A stretch of DNA of 12,717 bases from Chloroflexota bacterium (GTDB lineage: Bacteria; Chloroflexota; Anaerolineae; Anaerolineales; UBA11858), in NCBI GenBank assembly GCA_030666985.1, contig DAOUWT010000052.1, positions 1 through 12,717 of the forward strand, read 5' to 3'. Made by a program: the position numbers and the translations under genes. Of this stretch, positions 5,078-12,717 are shown piece by piece. The first letter of the stretch is position 1; each line of letters starts with the position of its first letter. The notes beneath the pieces were generated by a model. The model searched no databases. It had not been told where the DNA came from and worked only from the letters and a program-made list of their open reading frames with translations.

Positions 5078-7624
5078 ATGCCTAACTTCATCGAAATCGC
5101 CGTCAACGTCCCTCACGTGCAGGGAGTTTACCATTACAGCGTCCCCGCGCACCTGAGAGAAGACATCACAGCAGGCCACCTGGTGACTGCTCCCTTTGGG
5201 CGCCAAACCGTCCAGGGGATTGTTCTGCGTGCCATCGCGCAGCCCCACGTCCCCCAGACGAAAGACATCCTCCATATCCTTGACCCTCAACCGGTTGTCA
5301 CCCCCTCCCAGATTGAGCTGGCCAGCCACATCTCCGAGACCACCCTCACGCCGTTGGGGATTTGCATCCACGCCATGCTCCCCAGCGGATTGAGCAAAAA
5401 GGCGGATTCTCTCTACTCTTTCACCAAGCGCAGCCGTGAACGCTTGGGGTGTGGTGAGGACGTTTATTCAGCGTTAACCCCAGCCCAAGCGAGGTTCGTG
5501 GATTTGTTGGCGGAGCGCGGCCCCCTGCGTGGACGCCAAATCCAGCACGCCCTGCCCCGCAAACACTGGCAAGCCACGGCCCGTGCCCTGGAGCGTCGCG
5601 GCGTAATCGAGAGCAAAGCTGTGCTGCAAGCCCCATCCGTGCGGCCCAAGTTGGTGCGCTTCGTGGAGTTGGTCTGCTCCCCCGGGGAGGCCCAAGCCCA
5701 GATGGACTCCCTGGCCCAGGCGGGTCACCCCGCCGCGCTGGCACGCCGCCAACGCATCCTCCACGCCCTGCTCAACGCCCCCCACGCGCTCCCCACCCCC
5801 CAGGTATACGCTGAGAGCGGGGGCAACCTGTCCGATTTGCGCCAACTATCCAAAAAGGGCCTCCTCCACATCACTGAAAAAACCGTCCGCCGCGACCCGC
5901 TGGAAGACCTCTCCCCAGGCCCTCCCCAGCAGCTTAATCTCACCGAGGCGCAAAGAGAGGCTTGGGAGCAGATCGAAAATGCCTTAGATGGGACGCCGAG
6001 CAAGCCATTTTTGCTCTACGGCGTGACGGGGTCGGGGAAGACGGAGATTTATTTACGGGCCGTGAAAGCGGTGCAGGAGCAGGGGCGGCAGGCCATTATT
6101 CTTGTGCCCGAAATTGCTCTCACGCCCCAAACTGTGCGGCGTTTCCTGCGGCGTTTTCCGGGTGAGGTGGGGGTGATACATTCTCAGCTTTCGCCCGGGG
6201 AGCGTTACGACACCTGGCGCATGGCGCGGGATGGGGAGATTTCGGTCATCGTTGGCCCCCGCAGTGCGCTCTTCACCCCCTTCCCCCGCGTGGGGCTGAT
6301 TGTGGTGGACGAGTGCCACGACGAGTCTTATTACCAATCGGAGCAGCCCCCGCTGTACCACGCTCAGGACGCGGCCATTGCCTACGCCCGGCTCAGCGGC
6401 GCGGTTTGCGTTTTGGGTTCTGCCACGCCCAACGTGGCATCCACGTACAAGGCCGCCCAGGGGGAGTGGCAGGCCCTCGGCCTCCCGGAGCGGATCCTGG
6501 CCCACCGGGACACCGTCCAGGCCCAGGTGGAGGCAACGGGCCAGCGGCCGGCCATCCCCCGCTATCTCCCCCTAGAAGACGAGGTGCAAATGGCGCAACT
6601 TCCCCCCGTGGAGGTGGTGGATATGCGGCGGGAGCTGAAATCTGGCAATCGCTCCATTTTCAGCCGCTCTTTGCAAAAAGGCCTCGAAGAAGTCTTGGAG
6701 CGGGGTCAGCAGGCCATTTTATTCCTCAACCGGCGGGGGACTGCGACCTACGTTTTTTGCCGGGATTGCGGCTATGCCCTGGAGTGTCCGCGCTGCGATA
6801 CGCCGCTCACTTATCACCGTTGGGATGCGGCTTTACGCTGCCATCGCTGCAATTACACTCGAAAAATGCCCCGCACTTGCCCTAAATGCAAGAGCACGCA
6901 GATCAAGCAGTACGGCACGGGGACAGAGCAGGTGGAGCGGGTGCTGAGGGCGCGTTTCCCCGGCGTGCGCACCCTGCGTTGGGACAGGGACACGACGCGC
7001 CAAAAGGGGGGACACGCCAAAATCATGGAGACTTTTCGCACTCACGATGCCGATGTGCTGGTGGGGACGCAGATGCTGGCCAAGGGGCTAGACCTCCCGC
7101 TGGTGACGCTGGTGGGGATTGTTCTTGCCGACATGGGGCTGAATTTTCCCGATTACCGTGCCAACGAACGCAGTTTTCAAATTCTCACCCAGGTGGCGGG
7201 GAGGGCGGGGCGAAGCCCGCTGGGGGGGCAGGTTATCCTCCAAACTTTTCAGCCGGAGCATTTCGTGATGCAGGCCGCCTCGCTCCACGATTATCGCGGC
7301 TTTTACCGCCAGGAGATCGCCCACCGCCGAGAACTGGGTTATCCGCCTTTTAGCAAGCTGGTGCGCCTGGAGACGCGCTCGCACCGCTCTCAAGAGGCGG
7401 AGGAAGTGGCGAAGAAGTTGGCGCGGAAAATCCGGGGCTGGATGGAGGCGGGGGACTACCGGGGGACGGAGATGATCGGCCCGGTGCCGTGCTTTTTTGA
7501 GCGCGTGCGGGGGGAGTATAGGTGGCAGATCATTTTGCGGGGGCCGAATCCGGTGGGGCTGCTGGAGGGACGCTTGCCCGGCGTGGAGTGGAAGGTGGAG
7601 GTGGGGCCGGTGTCGGTGTTGTGA
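5078..7624 (+). CDS. priA: Primosomal protein N', replication restart helicase PriA
   Basis: PriA recognises stalled or collapsed forks and reloads the replicative helicase away from oriC; it is a 3'-5' superfamily 2 DNA helicase. The protein has 848 residues, longer than E. coli PriA (732), with extra sequence mainly between the N-terminal DNA-binding domain and the helicase core. Residues 3-100 match the 3'-end-binding domain. Walker A is GVTGSGKT (315-322). The Walker B box reads DECHD (411-415), with Cys413 where most PriA proteins have Glu. Eight cysteines (561, 564, 570, 573, 588, 591, 601, 604) form the family's double zinc site. A GRAGR helicase motif VI and a C-terminal GPVP segment follow. 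The ATG at 5078 has no Shine-Dalgarno; an in-frame stop at 4940 with no other start between supports it. The preceding spacer is a 9-base tandem repeat. Confidence 0.97.
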   Translation: MPNFIEIAVNVPHVQGVYHYSVPAHLREDITAGHLVTAPFGRQTVQGIVLRAIAQPHVPQTKDILHILDPQPVVTPSQIELASHISETTLTPLGICIHAMLPSGLSKKADSLYSFTKRSRERLGCGEDVYSALTPAQARFVDLLAERGPLRGRQIQHALPRKHWQATARALERRGVIESKAVLQAPSVRPKLVRFVELVCSPGEAQAQMDSLAQAGHPAALARRQRILHALLNAPHALPTPQVYAESGGNLSDLRQLSKKGLLHITEKTVRRDPLEDLSPGPPQQLNLTEAQREAWEQIENALDGTPSKPFLLYGVTGSGKTEIYLRAVKAVQEQGRQAIILVPEIALTPQTVRRFLRRFPGEVGVIHSQLSPGERYDTWRMARDGEISVIVGPRSALFTPFPRVGLIVVDECHDESYYQSEQPPLYHAQDAAIAYARLSGAVCVLGSATPNVASTYKAAQGEWQALGLPERILAHRDTVQAQVEATGQRPAIPRYLPLEDEVQMAQLPPVEVVDMRRELKSGNRSIFSRSLQKGLEEVLERGQQAILFLNRRGTATYVFCRDCGYALECPRCDTPLTYHRWDAALRCHRCNYTRKMPRTCPKCKSTQIKQYGTGTEQVERVLRARFPGVRTLRWDRDTTRQKGGHAKIMETFRTHDADVLVGTQMLAKGLDLPLVTLVGIVLADMGLNFPDYRANERSFQILTQVAGRAGRSPLGGQVILQTFQPEHFVMQAASLHDYRGFYRQEIAHRRELGYPPFSKLVRLETRSHRSQEAEEVAKKLARKIRGWMEAGDYRGTEMIGPVPCFFERVRGEYRWQIILRGPNPVGLLEGRLPGVEWKVEVGPVSVL

Positions 7625-7653
7625 GAGTTGTACGCGGAAAACGCGGAAAATGT

Positions 7654-7676
7654 GTCATCTCAAAAACAGAGATGAC
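7654..7676. repeat. Perfect hairpin downstream of priA
   Basis: GTCATCTC (7654-7661) and GAGATGAC (7669-7676) form a perfect 8-base stem with a 7-base loop, 30 bases after the priA stop codon. Position suggests a terminator, but no run of T follows, so intrinsic termination is doubtful. Its left half shares the 12-base word TCATCTCAAAAA with 8678-8689, which marks it as a copy of an intergenic repeat. Just upstream is a short direct repeat of ACGCGGAAA (7632-7650). Confidence 0.6.
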
Positions 7677-7779
7677 CGAGGAAAAATGCTTGGGATGAGG
7701 GTTGGGAGCTGGGAGGATGGGGATATGGGGAGCGAGGTGCAGGACATCAGGAATGTACAGAGTCAAGGCATAAATCGTG

Positions 7780-7785
7780 TATAAT
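7780..7785 (+). promoter_or_regulatory. Probable -10 of the vapBC operon
   Basis: TATAAT lies 57 bases before the vapB ATG. No good -35 is visible; TGTACA at 7754-7759 is too far away. Between the -10 and the gene lie two small abutting palindromes, TCTAGA (7812-7817) and GTTAAC (7818-7823). They could be part of an autoregulatory VapB operator, but this is only a positional guess. Confidence 0.4.
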
Positions 7786-7841
7786 TAGGTTTAGTGAGCG
7801 TTTCAAGATAGTCTAGAGTTAACTTAATAGGAAGGTGTCCA

Positions 7842-8108
7842 ATGACCATTGCAATCGTAAACTCAGAATTTGCGTTGAATATTCCACCACAATTTCAGGA
7901 ATTTATTCAAGCAGGGGATAAAGTATCTATTAACGTTGATTCGTCTGGCCGTTTAATCATTACGCCTATTGAAATGATTCGCGCTCGTCTTCAAGAAACA
8001 TTTGGTATGTGGGCCGATAGGGATGATATTCCTGCTGATAGTGTTGATTATGTGAATGCTATTCGTGAGGGAAATCGATTGGATGGGTTGGACTATGAAA
8101 CTGATTGA
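7842..8108 (+). CDS. vapB: VapB-type antitoxin, AbrB/MazE-like fold
   Basis: This 88-residue protein is the probable antitoxin of a type II toxin-antitoxin pair. It would bind its own promoter through the N-terminal half and neutralise the PIN toxin through the C-terminal half. Residues 9-45 (FALNIPPQF, then AGDKVSINVDSSGRLIITP) look like the swapped-hairpin SpoVT/AbrB DNA-binding fold. The acidic tail (DRDDIPADSVDYV to DYETD) is typical of the disordered toxin-binding part. A good Shine-Dalgarno, AGGAAGG (7829-7835), lies 6 bases before the ATG. The last 14 bases overlap the vapC start, the usual coupling in these operons. Base composition is clearly more AT-rich than priA, which fits horizontal acquisition. 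Assignment rests mostly on size, fold pattern and the PIN neighbour. Confidence 0.78.
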   Translation: MTIAIVNSEFALNIPPQFQEFIQAGDKVSINVDSSGRLIITPIEMIRARLQETFGMWADRDDIPADSVDYVNAIREGNRLDGLDYETD

Positions 8109-8488
8109 TACTGATATTGTCATCGACCACTTTCATGGGCATCAGGCCACGTTGGATTATTTCGCTGAAACTATGGCTGCTGGGGAAATACTTGCAATTT
8201 CGATTATAACTCTGACCGAGTTGTTAAGTGGTATGCGTTCAGGAGAGGAAAAACGCACAGAACGGTTACTAGCCATGTTTCAATTGGTAGACATCAACGA
8301 AGCTATTGGACGCCAAGCAGGGGTTTATTTATTTGCAACAATTTCGCCGTAGCCATCATATAGAATTAGGGGATGCGTTAATAGCAGCAACAGCCGCCCA
8401 CTTAGGCGCAGAGATGAACACCCGAAATCAGAAGCACTATCCAATGACAGATATAGCTGTCGTAGTTCCTTATAAGCGCGGGCATTGA
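8095..8488 (+). pseudogene. vapC: VapC PIN-domain toxin gene, frameshifted
   Basis: VapC toxins are PIN-domain RNases. The first part, from the ATG at 8095, encodes MKLIDTDIVIDH with catalytic Asp5 and then LTELLSG with Glu42, and runs to AGVYL near 8333. In that frame it then reads off the family pattern and stops at a TAG (8350-8352). The rest of the PIN domain continues in the +1 frame from about 8330: QQFRRSHHIELGDALIAATA with the third catalytic Asp, then NTRNQKHYP, ending at a TGA (8486-8488). Removing one T from the run near 8333-8336 would restore one continuous PIN protein of about 130 residues. As written the toxin lacks its C-terminal catalytic residues and should be inactive. A true mutation, a sequencing or assembly error, and (least likely) programmed frameshifting are all possible. 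Confidence 0.85.
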
Positions 8489-8697
8489 CGCTAAAGGGGA
8501 CTATTTTCCTACACGGTTTCTCCAACAAGCGTTATGCCCTTGAATACTCGAAAGTTTTGCACAAAAACACTACAACGAATGCCGAAAGGAATGAATTGGA
8601 GTCTTTATAACAAGAGGCTCTTTAGGATTTCACGGGGTTGAACAAACATTTGCCACGAATTTCACGAATTAGCCGTATCATCTCAAAAATGAGGGGC

Positions 8698-8736
8698 AGA
8701 CTTCCGAAATTTGCACTACGAAAACTTCGGAAGTCT
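8698..8736. repeat. 11-base perfect inverted repeat
   Basis: AGACTTCCGAA (8698-8708) and TTCGGAAGTCT (8726-8736) are exact reverse complements separated by 17 bases. The flanks contain the word shared with the hairpin after priA. It would form a stable stem in RNA, but no T-run follows. It looks like an intergenic palindromic repeat rather than a site belonging to a neighbouring gene. Confidence 0.75.
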
Positions 8737-8922
8737 CAGTCCCACCCCAAAATATTGGAAAGATACAATTAGCACGAGGCTGGGTCAAACGCTCAAAAAT
8801 GCCGCCTACACCGACATCACGCCCAAGTTCTGGGGGAATTGCGACGCCATTTGCAATGCCGGTCATTGGCACGTGTTTCCCGGTTTCCCAATATACCAAC
8901 CCCCATGCCAAGTTTATTATAG

Positions 8923-8928
8923 TATAAT
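8923..8928 (+). promoter_or_regulatory. Probable -10 of the giant fusion gene
   Basis: A consensus TATAAT in an AT-rich stretch (8911-8930), 41 bases before the ATG at 8970. No -35 match lies at the right distance. Only a weak purine stretch (AAGAG, 8950-8954) could serve as a ribosome-binding site. Confidence 0.45.
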
Positions 8929-8969
8929 CTAGGCGACCTCCCTTTTCCCAAGAGATATGGACATACCCA

Positions 8970-11900
8970 ATGAACGAAATCCTTAATCCCTATATCGCCG
9001 GAGCACCTATCACCGAGTCCAGTATGTTCTTTGGGCGCGAGGAGGTCTTCAGTTGGATTGAGCGCAGCCTAGCGGGGAAATACGTTGACCATATTTTGGT
9101 GCTGCATGGCCAACGACGCGTGGGAAAGACATCGGTTCTCAAACAGATTCCAAATTTTTTAAGTGACAAGTACATACAGGTGTTTTTTGATTTTCAGGGA
9201 CGAACCAATACCACCCTGGATCGCTTTTTGTGGTGGGTAGCGCGGGAGATTGTCCGCACGCTGACAAGGGATTATGGTTTTGATATTCCTCGCCCAGACC
9301 GCCAAGCTTTTACAGAAAATACAGACTATCTCATCACGGAATTCTTTCCCTCTCTGCGCTCTAAATTAGGTGATCGTATTCTGTTGCTGACCTTTGACGA
9401 ATTTGATACCCTGACCCAAGAGGATATTCAAGACAGTTTGGCAAAACCATTAATCGCCTATTTACGCCGGTTGATGAACTTAGAGGGGTTGAATTTCATT
9501 TACTCCATTGGTTCTTCAGGAAACCAATTGGAGTATATGCAGGCCGCCTACACAGATTTTTTCAAATCTGCCTTGTATCGCAAAATCAGTTTCCTAGAGC
9601 AAGAAAGTTGCCAGCGGCTCATTACCAAGCCAGTTGAGGGGATAATTAAATATGATCGCCAAGCTATTAAATTAATTTACGAAATCACCACCGGACATCC
9701 CTATTTCACCCAGTTGATGTGCCATGAATTATTCTCGCTGTGCCAGAAAACCGGGGATCGTGAAATCAGCCGTGGAGACGTAGAGTCCGTGGTGGAAGAT
9801 GTCATCGAGCGCGGGACAGTTAATCTTAAGTTCGTGTGGGATGAGGCTTCCAACTTGGAGAAATGGGCCCTGGCCATTCTAGCCCAAAGAGAAGAAGGTG
9901 TAACTAACCAAGAACTGGCAAACATCCTCCACGAGCAGCGAATCAGATTCATCGAGAATGATTTGAACTCGGCTCTGATCCATTTAAGAGATAAGGATGT
10001 TCTCACCAGAGATAATGGTTTTATTATCTATCTGATGCGCCTATGGCTGAAGCAGAACCGTCCTCTGGATCGTGTGCGCGAGGAGTTGACCGAGATCAAC
10101 CCCATAGCCAATCGCCGCATTGAGATTGGAGATGAATATCGCTCTCGGGGAGAACTTAAAAATGCTCTCGACGACTACCAGCAGGCTTTAGAGGTTGCCC
10201 CTGGGTATCTCAAAGCCCATCTCAGAATCGCCACAACCTTGCTCGAAACTAAGGCTTATCAAGAATCTGTTACGGCTTTTGAACAGTCTCTGGTCATTGA
10301 TCCGACAGATGTAGCTGCCCAAACGGGATTGTGTGATTCCCTTTTGGCCTGGGGGGATCAGGCTCTGGCGCTTGATGATATTGAGCAATCTATTCAGCGC
10401 TATCAGCGGGTGTTGACTCTCAATCAGGGCCATGTTGATGCTCAGCAGCGTTTGACTGGCATTCAAGCGTATAAAAAAGCACGAGAACGAGCATCCGATG
10501 ATCCAATATTAGATAAAAAATTAGAAGCAATTAAGGCCATCAAGCTTCAAGCCCAGCTAGACACCTTCAAAACCCAGGCCAAGAACGCCACCACCGATGA
10601 GAAATGGGAGGAAGCTATTCAAGCCTGGGGACGCTATCTGACCCTCGGGCCGGAAGATCAAGACGAGATTGAAGAATCCCTCAAATACGCACAAAAATAT
10701 GCCGCAATTGCAAGCGATTATGCCGAGGCCCAAAATGCCCTGCGCAAGAGAAATTATGGTTGGGCCGTGAAACTGCTTCAGGGGATCATAGCCCAAGACC
10801 CGGCCTATAAATCCACCTCGCGCTTGTTGGTGGAAGCTGTGGAAGCCAAAGGGCAAGCCTCAATTTGGAAATCCCCCTGGGTGTATGGCGGCGTGGCGGC
10901 TGTGATCGTGGTGGTTCTGGGGATACTCTTTGGGCCGCGAATTTTTGGGGCTGCTCCCACCCTAGAGGTTGAAGGAATCACTGAAACAGTCACGCTGATG
11001 GCCGAAGGAGAATCTGAAACGACATCAACAGCGTTTGAGGCAACCGCCGTTCCTCAAGGGGAAACCATCATTGTCACTAGCGCGGAAGATAGCGGGACTG
11101 GGACATTGCGCCAGGCATTGTTGGATGTACAGACCGGCGATACCATTACCTTTGATCCAGTCGTTTTCCCGCCAGAGAATCCAGTGACAATCATATTAGA
11201 AAGAGAACTTCTAATAATTACACAAGGATACCTGACTTTGGATGCCAGCAACGCTGGAGTCATCTTGGATGGCAATCAAGCTGGTGGCGAATGGACATCA
11301 GGTATCGCGATTAATTCAGAATATAATACTATCAAAGGTTTGCAGGTTGTTAATTTCACTGGCCCAGGCATACATCTTCAGGAAAATGCCCATTTCAATA
11401 CTATTGGCGGAGATAGATCCATTGGACTTGGTCCGCTCGGCGAAGGGAATTTATTTAGTGGCAATGCAGACGGGATTGCAATACATGGAGGTTCTGATAA
11501 CACAATTACTGGCAACCTGATTGGCACTGATATAACTGGTTCTGAGAAAACGGGAAACAGAGCCGCTGGCATTTTCCTTGAAGAAGATGCTAGCCGAAAC
11601 ACGATTGGCCCGAATAATATTATTGCCTATCATGTGGGAGGGTGTGGTATTGAGATACGCAGTTTGGATGCGAACTCCAATAATATAACCGCAAACTCAA
11701 TACATGATAATGAACCCTTGGCTTCCGGCATTTGCTTCACCGACCCCGGTTATGCATATTCGATTCCGCCCAATATTTTTTATTATGACCTTGATTCGGG
11801 CACTGTAAGCGGTCAGGCTTGCACGAACTGTGTTGTGGAGATTTTTAGTACAGACACACAAGATGGAAAAGTTTATGAAGGCACAGTCACAGCAAATCAA

Positions 11901-12717
11901 TACGGGCATTTCTATTTTAATACAGGTAAAGCGATTGCTGGACAATTCCTGACCGCCACATCCCGTTCTCCAGGAGAGAACACCAGCGAGTTTTCACAAC
12001 CGACGCCCGCACGCTCTGCCATCCAAATCGCTCTCGATGCAATCCAAAGCGAAGAACCCACCTACCAGACCAGCTTTGATACCTGGGATTTCGAGGGTTA
12101 TATGGAAAACGCCAAGGTAGAGGATGGGAAACTAATTATCACTGATGAAAGCCCGGGGGATTATCATATGGGTGGAGAACTACAAAATATTAGTTCTGAT
12201 ACATTCGCGGTTGAATTTGAGTTTCGTATTTTAGAATCTGGTTTACAGGGCGAGTGTAATTTTTCCACTAATGCTATAAGTAACGAGATAGGACTAGTTA
12301 CTGGATTCTTTTCGTCTGGCGATGTGAATTTGGCCCGATCAGCAGGGCCAAATCAACAGGAAGACTTGGCCTTGAGCAGCTTTGATGCTTCAAAATCTAA
12401 TACGTTAACCTTGTTCATTTTAGGAGATCAAATTGCCGCTTTTGTTAATGGAGAACTTGCATATACGGCTGTAGACCCTGGCGGGAGTACTATTTATATT
12501 AACCAAGGTCTCTTGGTTAGAGATGCCGGTTGGGAATATGATTATTACAAGATTTGGGATTTAAGCGAAGTTGATTTTGAAAGCCAGGAGGAAGTGGCAA
12601 CACCGACGGCGGAAGACCTAGAGGCTGGCTCCACCCAGGTCTCTCCCGTGGATGGGATGACCATGGTCTATGTCCCGGCGGGAGAGGTTATAATGGGCGC
12701 GCCTGAAGAAGAACACC
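8970..12717 (+). CDS. Membrane ATPase-TPR-beta-helix-LamG-FGE fusion protein, 3' end cut by window
   Basis: One uninterrupted frame gives 1249 residues and runs off the window. Residues 19-285 are an ATPase of the AAA/STAND-like archaeal-ATPase type: FFGREE (20-25), Walker A GQRRVGKTS (47-55) and Walker B ILLLTFDEFD (137-146). Residues 290-370 look like a winged helix. TPR-like helical repeats follow (about 379-495), then further helices to about 625. One membrane helix (about 637-655) with lysines before it suggests the N-terminus is cytoplasmic and the rest outside. The outer part has a Thr-rich linker (670-698), a beta-helix opening with DSGTGTLRQALLD (707-719) and repeated NTI/GN turns to about 925, an Ig-like segment with CTNC (951-954), a LamG-like domain (1033-1200) and SPVDGMTMVYVPAGEVIMG (from 1225), the start of an FGE-sulfatase domain. 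An in-frame TAA at 8925 and no other start in between support the ATG. The role is unknown; a transmembrane sensor ATPase is inferred. Confidence 0.9.
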   Translation, partial: MNEILNPYIAGAPITESSMFFGREEVFSWIERSLAGKYVDHILVLHGQRRVGKTSVLKQIPNFLSDKYIQVFFDFQGRTNTTLDRFLWWVAREIVRTLTRDYGFDIPRPDRQAFTENTDYLITEFFPSLRSKLGDRILLLTFDEFDTLTQEDIQDSLAKPLIAYLRRLMNLEGLNFIYSIGSSGNQLEYMQAAYTDFFKSALYRKISFLEQESCQRLITKPVEGIIKYDRQAIKLIYEITTGHPYFTQLMCHELFSLCQKTGDREISRGDVESVVEDVIERGTVNLKFVWDEASNLEKWALAILAQREEGVTNQELANILHEQRIRFIENDLNSALIHLRDKDVLTRDNGFIIYLMRLWLKQNRPLDRVREELTEINPIANRRIEIGDEYRSRGELKNALDDYQQALEVAPGYLKAHLRIATTLLETKAYQESVTAFEQSLVIDPTDVAAQTGLCDSLLAWGDQALALDDIEQSIQRYQRVLTLNQGHVDAQQRLTGIQAYKKARERASDDPILDKKLEAIKAIKLQAQLDTFKTQAKNATTDEKWEEAIQAWGRYLTLGPEDQDEIEESLKYAQKYAAIASDYAEAQNALRKRNYGWAVKLLQGIIAQDPAYKSTSRLLVEAVEAKGQASIWKSPWVYGGVAAVIVVVLGILFGPRIFGAAPTLEVEGITETVTLMAEGESETTSTAFEATAVPQGETIIVTSAEDSGTGTLRQALLDVQTGDTITFDPVVFPPENPVTIILERELLIITQGYLTLDASNAGVILDGNQAGGEWTSGIAINSEYNTIKGLQVVNFTGPGIHLQENAHFNTIGGDRSIGLGPLGEGNLFSGNADGIAIHGGSDNTITGNLIGTDITGSEKTGNRAAGIFLEEDASRNTIGPNNIIAYHVGGCGIEIRSLDANSNNITANSIHDNEPLASGICFTDPGYAYSIPPNIFYYDLDSGTVSGQACTNCVVEIFSTDTQDGKVYEGTVTANQYGHFYFNTGKAIAGQFLTATSRSPGENTSEFSQPTPARSAIQIALDAIQSEEPTYQTSFDTWDFEGYMENAKVEDGKLIITDESPGDYHMGGELQNISSDTFAVEFEFRILESGLQGECNFSTNAISNEIGLVTGFFSSGDVNLARSAGPNQQEDLALSSFDASKSNTLTLFILGDQIAAFVNGELAYTAVDPGGSTIYINQGLLVRDAGWEYDYYKIWDLSEVDFESQEEVATPTAEDLEAGSTQVSPVDGMTMVYVPAGEVIMGAPEEEH

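Larger units (their letters stand above)
8489..8969. other. Non-coding spacer between vapC and the giant gene
   Basis: No gene was recognised in these 481 bases. It holds a CACGAATT direct repeat (8654-8661 and 8663-8670), a second copy of TCATCTCAAAAA (8678-8689), an 11-base inverted repeat (8698-8736), a phrase like the trpS-spacer repeat (TTTCCCAATATACCAACCCCC, 8884-8904) and a TATAAT just before the next gene. Short open frames on both strands across 8678-8932 have no recognisable protein features and cross the inverted repeat. Confidence 0.6.

Noticed and set aside
6313..7353. Long open frames of 190 and 155 codons overlapping priA in another frame
   Set aside because: They are by-products of GC-rich priA coding; their translations are Gly/Arg/Ala/Pro-rich with no recognisable domain.
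7654..7676. Hairpin after priA as an intrinsic terminator
   Set aside because: The stem is good but no T-run follows, and the same word occurs in another spacer, so it is listed as a repeat instead.
8056..8094. Earlier in-frame ATG at 8056 for the VapC toxin
   Set aside because: It adds 13 residues before the canonical MKLIDTDIVID start and would overlap vapB by 53 bases; the ATG at 8095 gives the usual short overlap.
8698..8736. Inverted repeat as ends of an insertion sequence
   Set aside because: Only 17 bases separate the arms, there is no transposase gene nearby, and no target-site duplication was seen.
8678..8932. Open frames of 73 (+) and 77 (-) codons in the spacer before the giant gene
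   Set aside because: No family pattern, no ribosome-binding site, and both cross an inverted repeat and the spacer repeat words.

Overview
The window looks like chromosomal DNA from a member of the Chloroflexota, probably Anaerolineae or a close relative. This is inference from gene style, not from a marker gene. The clues are a lipoprotein with a long Pro/Ser/Thr linker, a giant ATPase-TPR-beta-helix-FGE fusion, and spacers filled with short degenerate tandem words and dyad repeats. Housekeeping genes in the middle (dtd, trpS, a MEMO-family gene, priA) are GC-rich. The right-hand third (vapBC and the giant gene) is visibly more AT-rich and has an accessory character.

Layout. 1-188: a dyad-symmetric intergenic repeat, then a promoter. 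189-1307 (+): a lipoprotein with a possible NodB-like deacetylase fold. 1313-2296 (-): an acetyltransferase with one intact and one apparently degenerate GNAT half, ending tail to tail with the lipoprotein gene. 2370-2810 and 2807-3802 (-): dtd and trpS, overlapping by 4 bases (ATGA) in the order trpS-dtd, with the GNAT gene 73 bases downstream on the same strand. 3803-4069: a divergent spacer with extended -10 elements for both sides and a 15-base tandem repeat. 4070-4939 (+): MEMO/AmmeMemoRadiSam B. 4940-5077: a 9-base tandem repeat. 5078-7624 (+): PriA. 7625-7841: spacer with a hairpin and a vapB promoter. 7842-8488 (+): a VapBC-type toxin-antitoxin pair whose toxin gene carries a frameshift. 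8489-8969: non-coding spacer with repeats. 8970 to the end (+): one uninterrupted reading frame of at least 1249 codons.

How the genes work together. TrpS charges tRNA-Trp and Dtd removes D-amino acids wrongly attached to tRNAs, so their overlap makes a small translation-quality unit. PriA restarts stalled replication forks. The MEMO protein is a probable metal-binding protein of unknown role. VapBC would be a type II toxin-antitoxin pair, but as written the toxin loses its last catalytic residues.

The giant right-end protein is the most notable object. It joins a cytoplasmic ATPase of the FGRE/GxRRxGKT type, a winged-helix-like region, TPR-like repeats and one membrane helix to an outer part made of a parallel beta-helix, an Ig-like segment, a LamG-like domain and the start of an FGE-sulfatase (C-type-lectin-fold) domain. 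The architecture suggests a transmembrane sensor or defence/recognition ATPase. The window ends inside its last visible domain.
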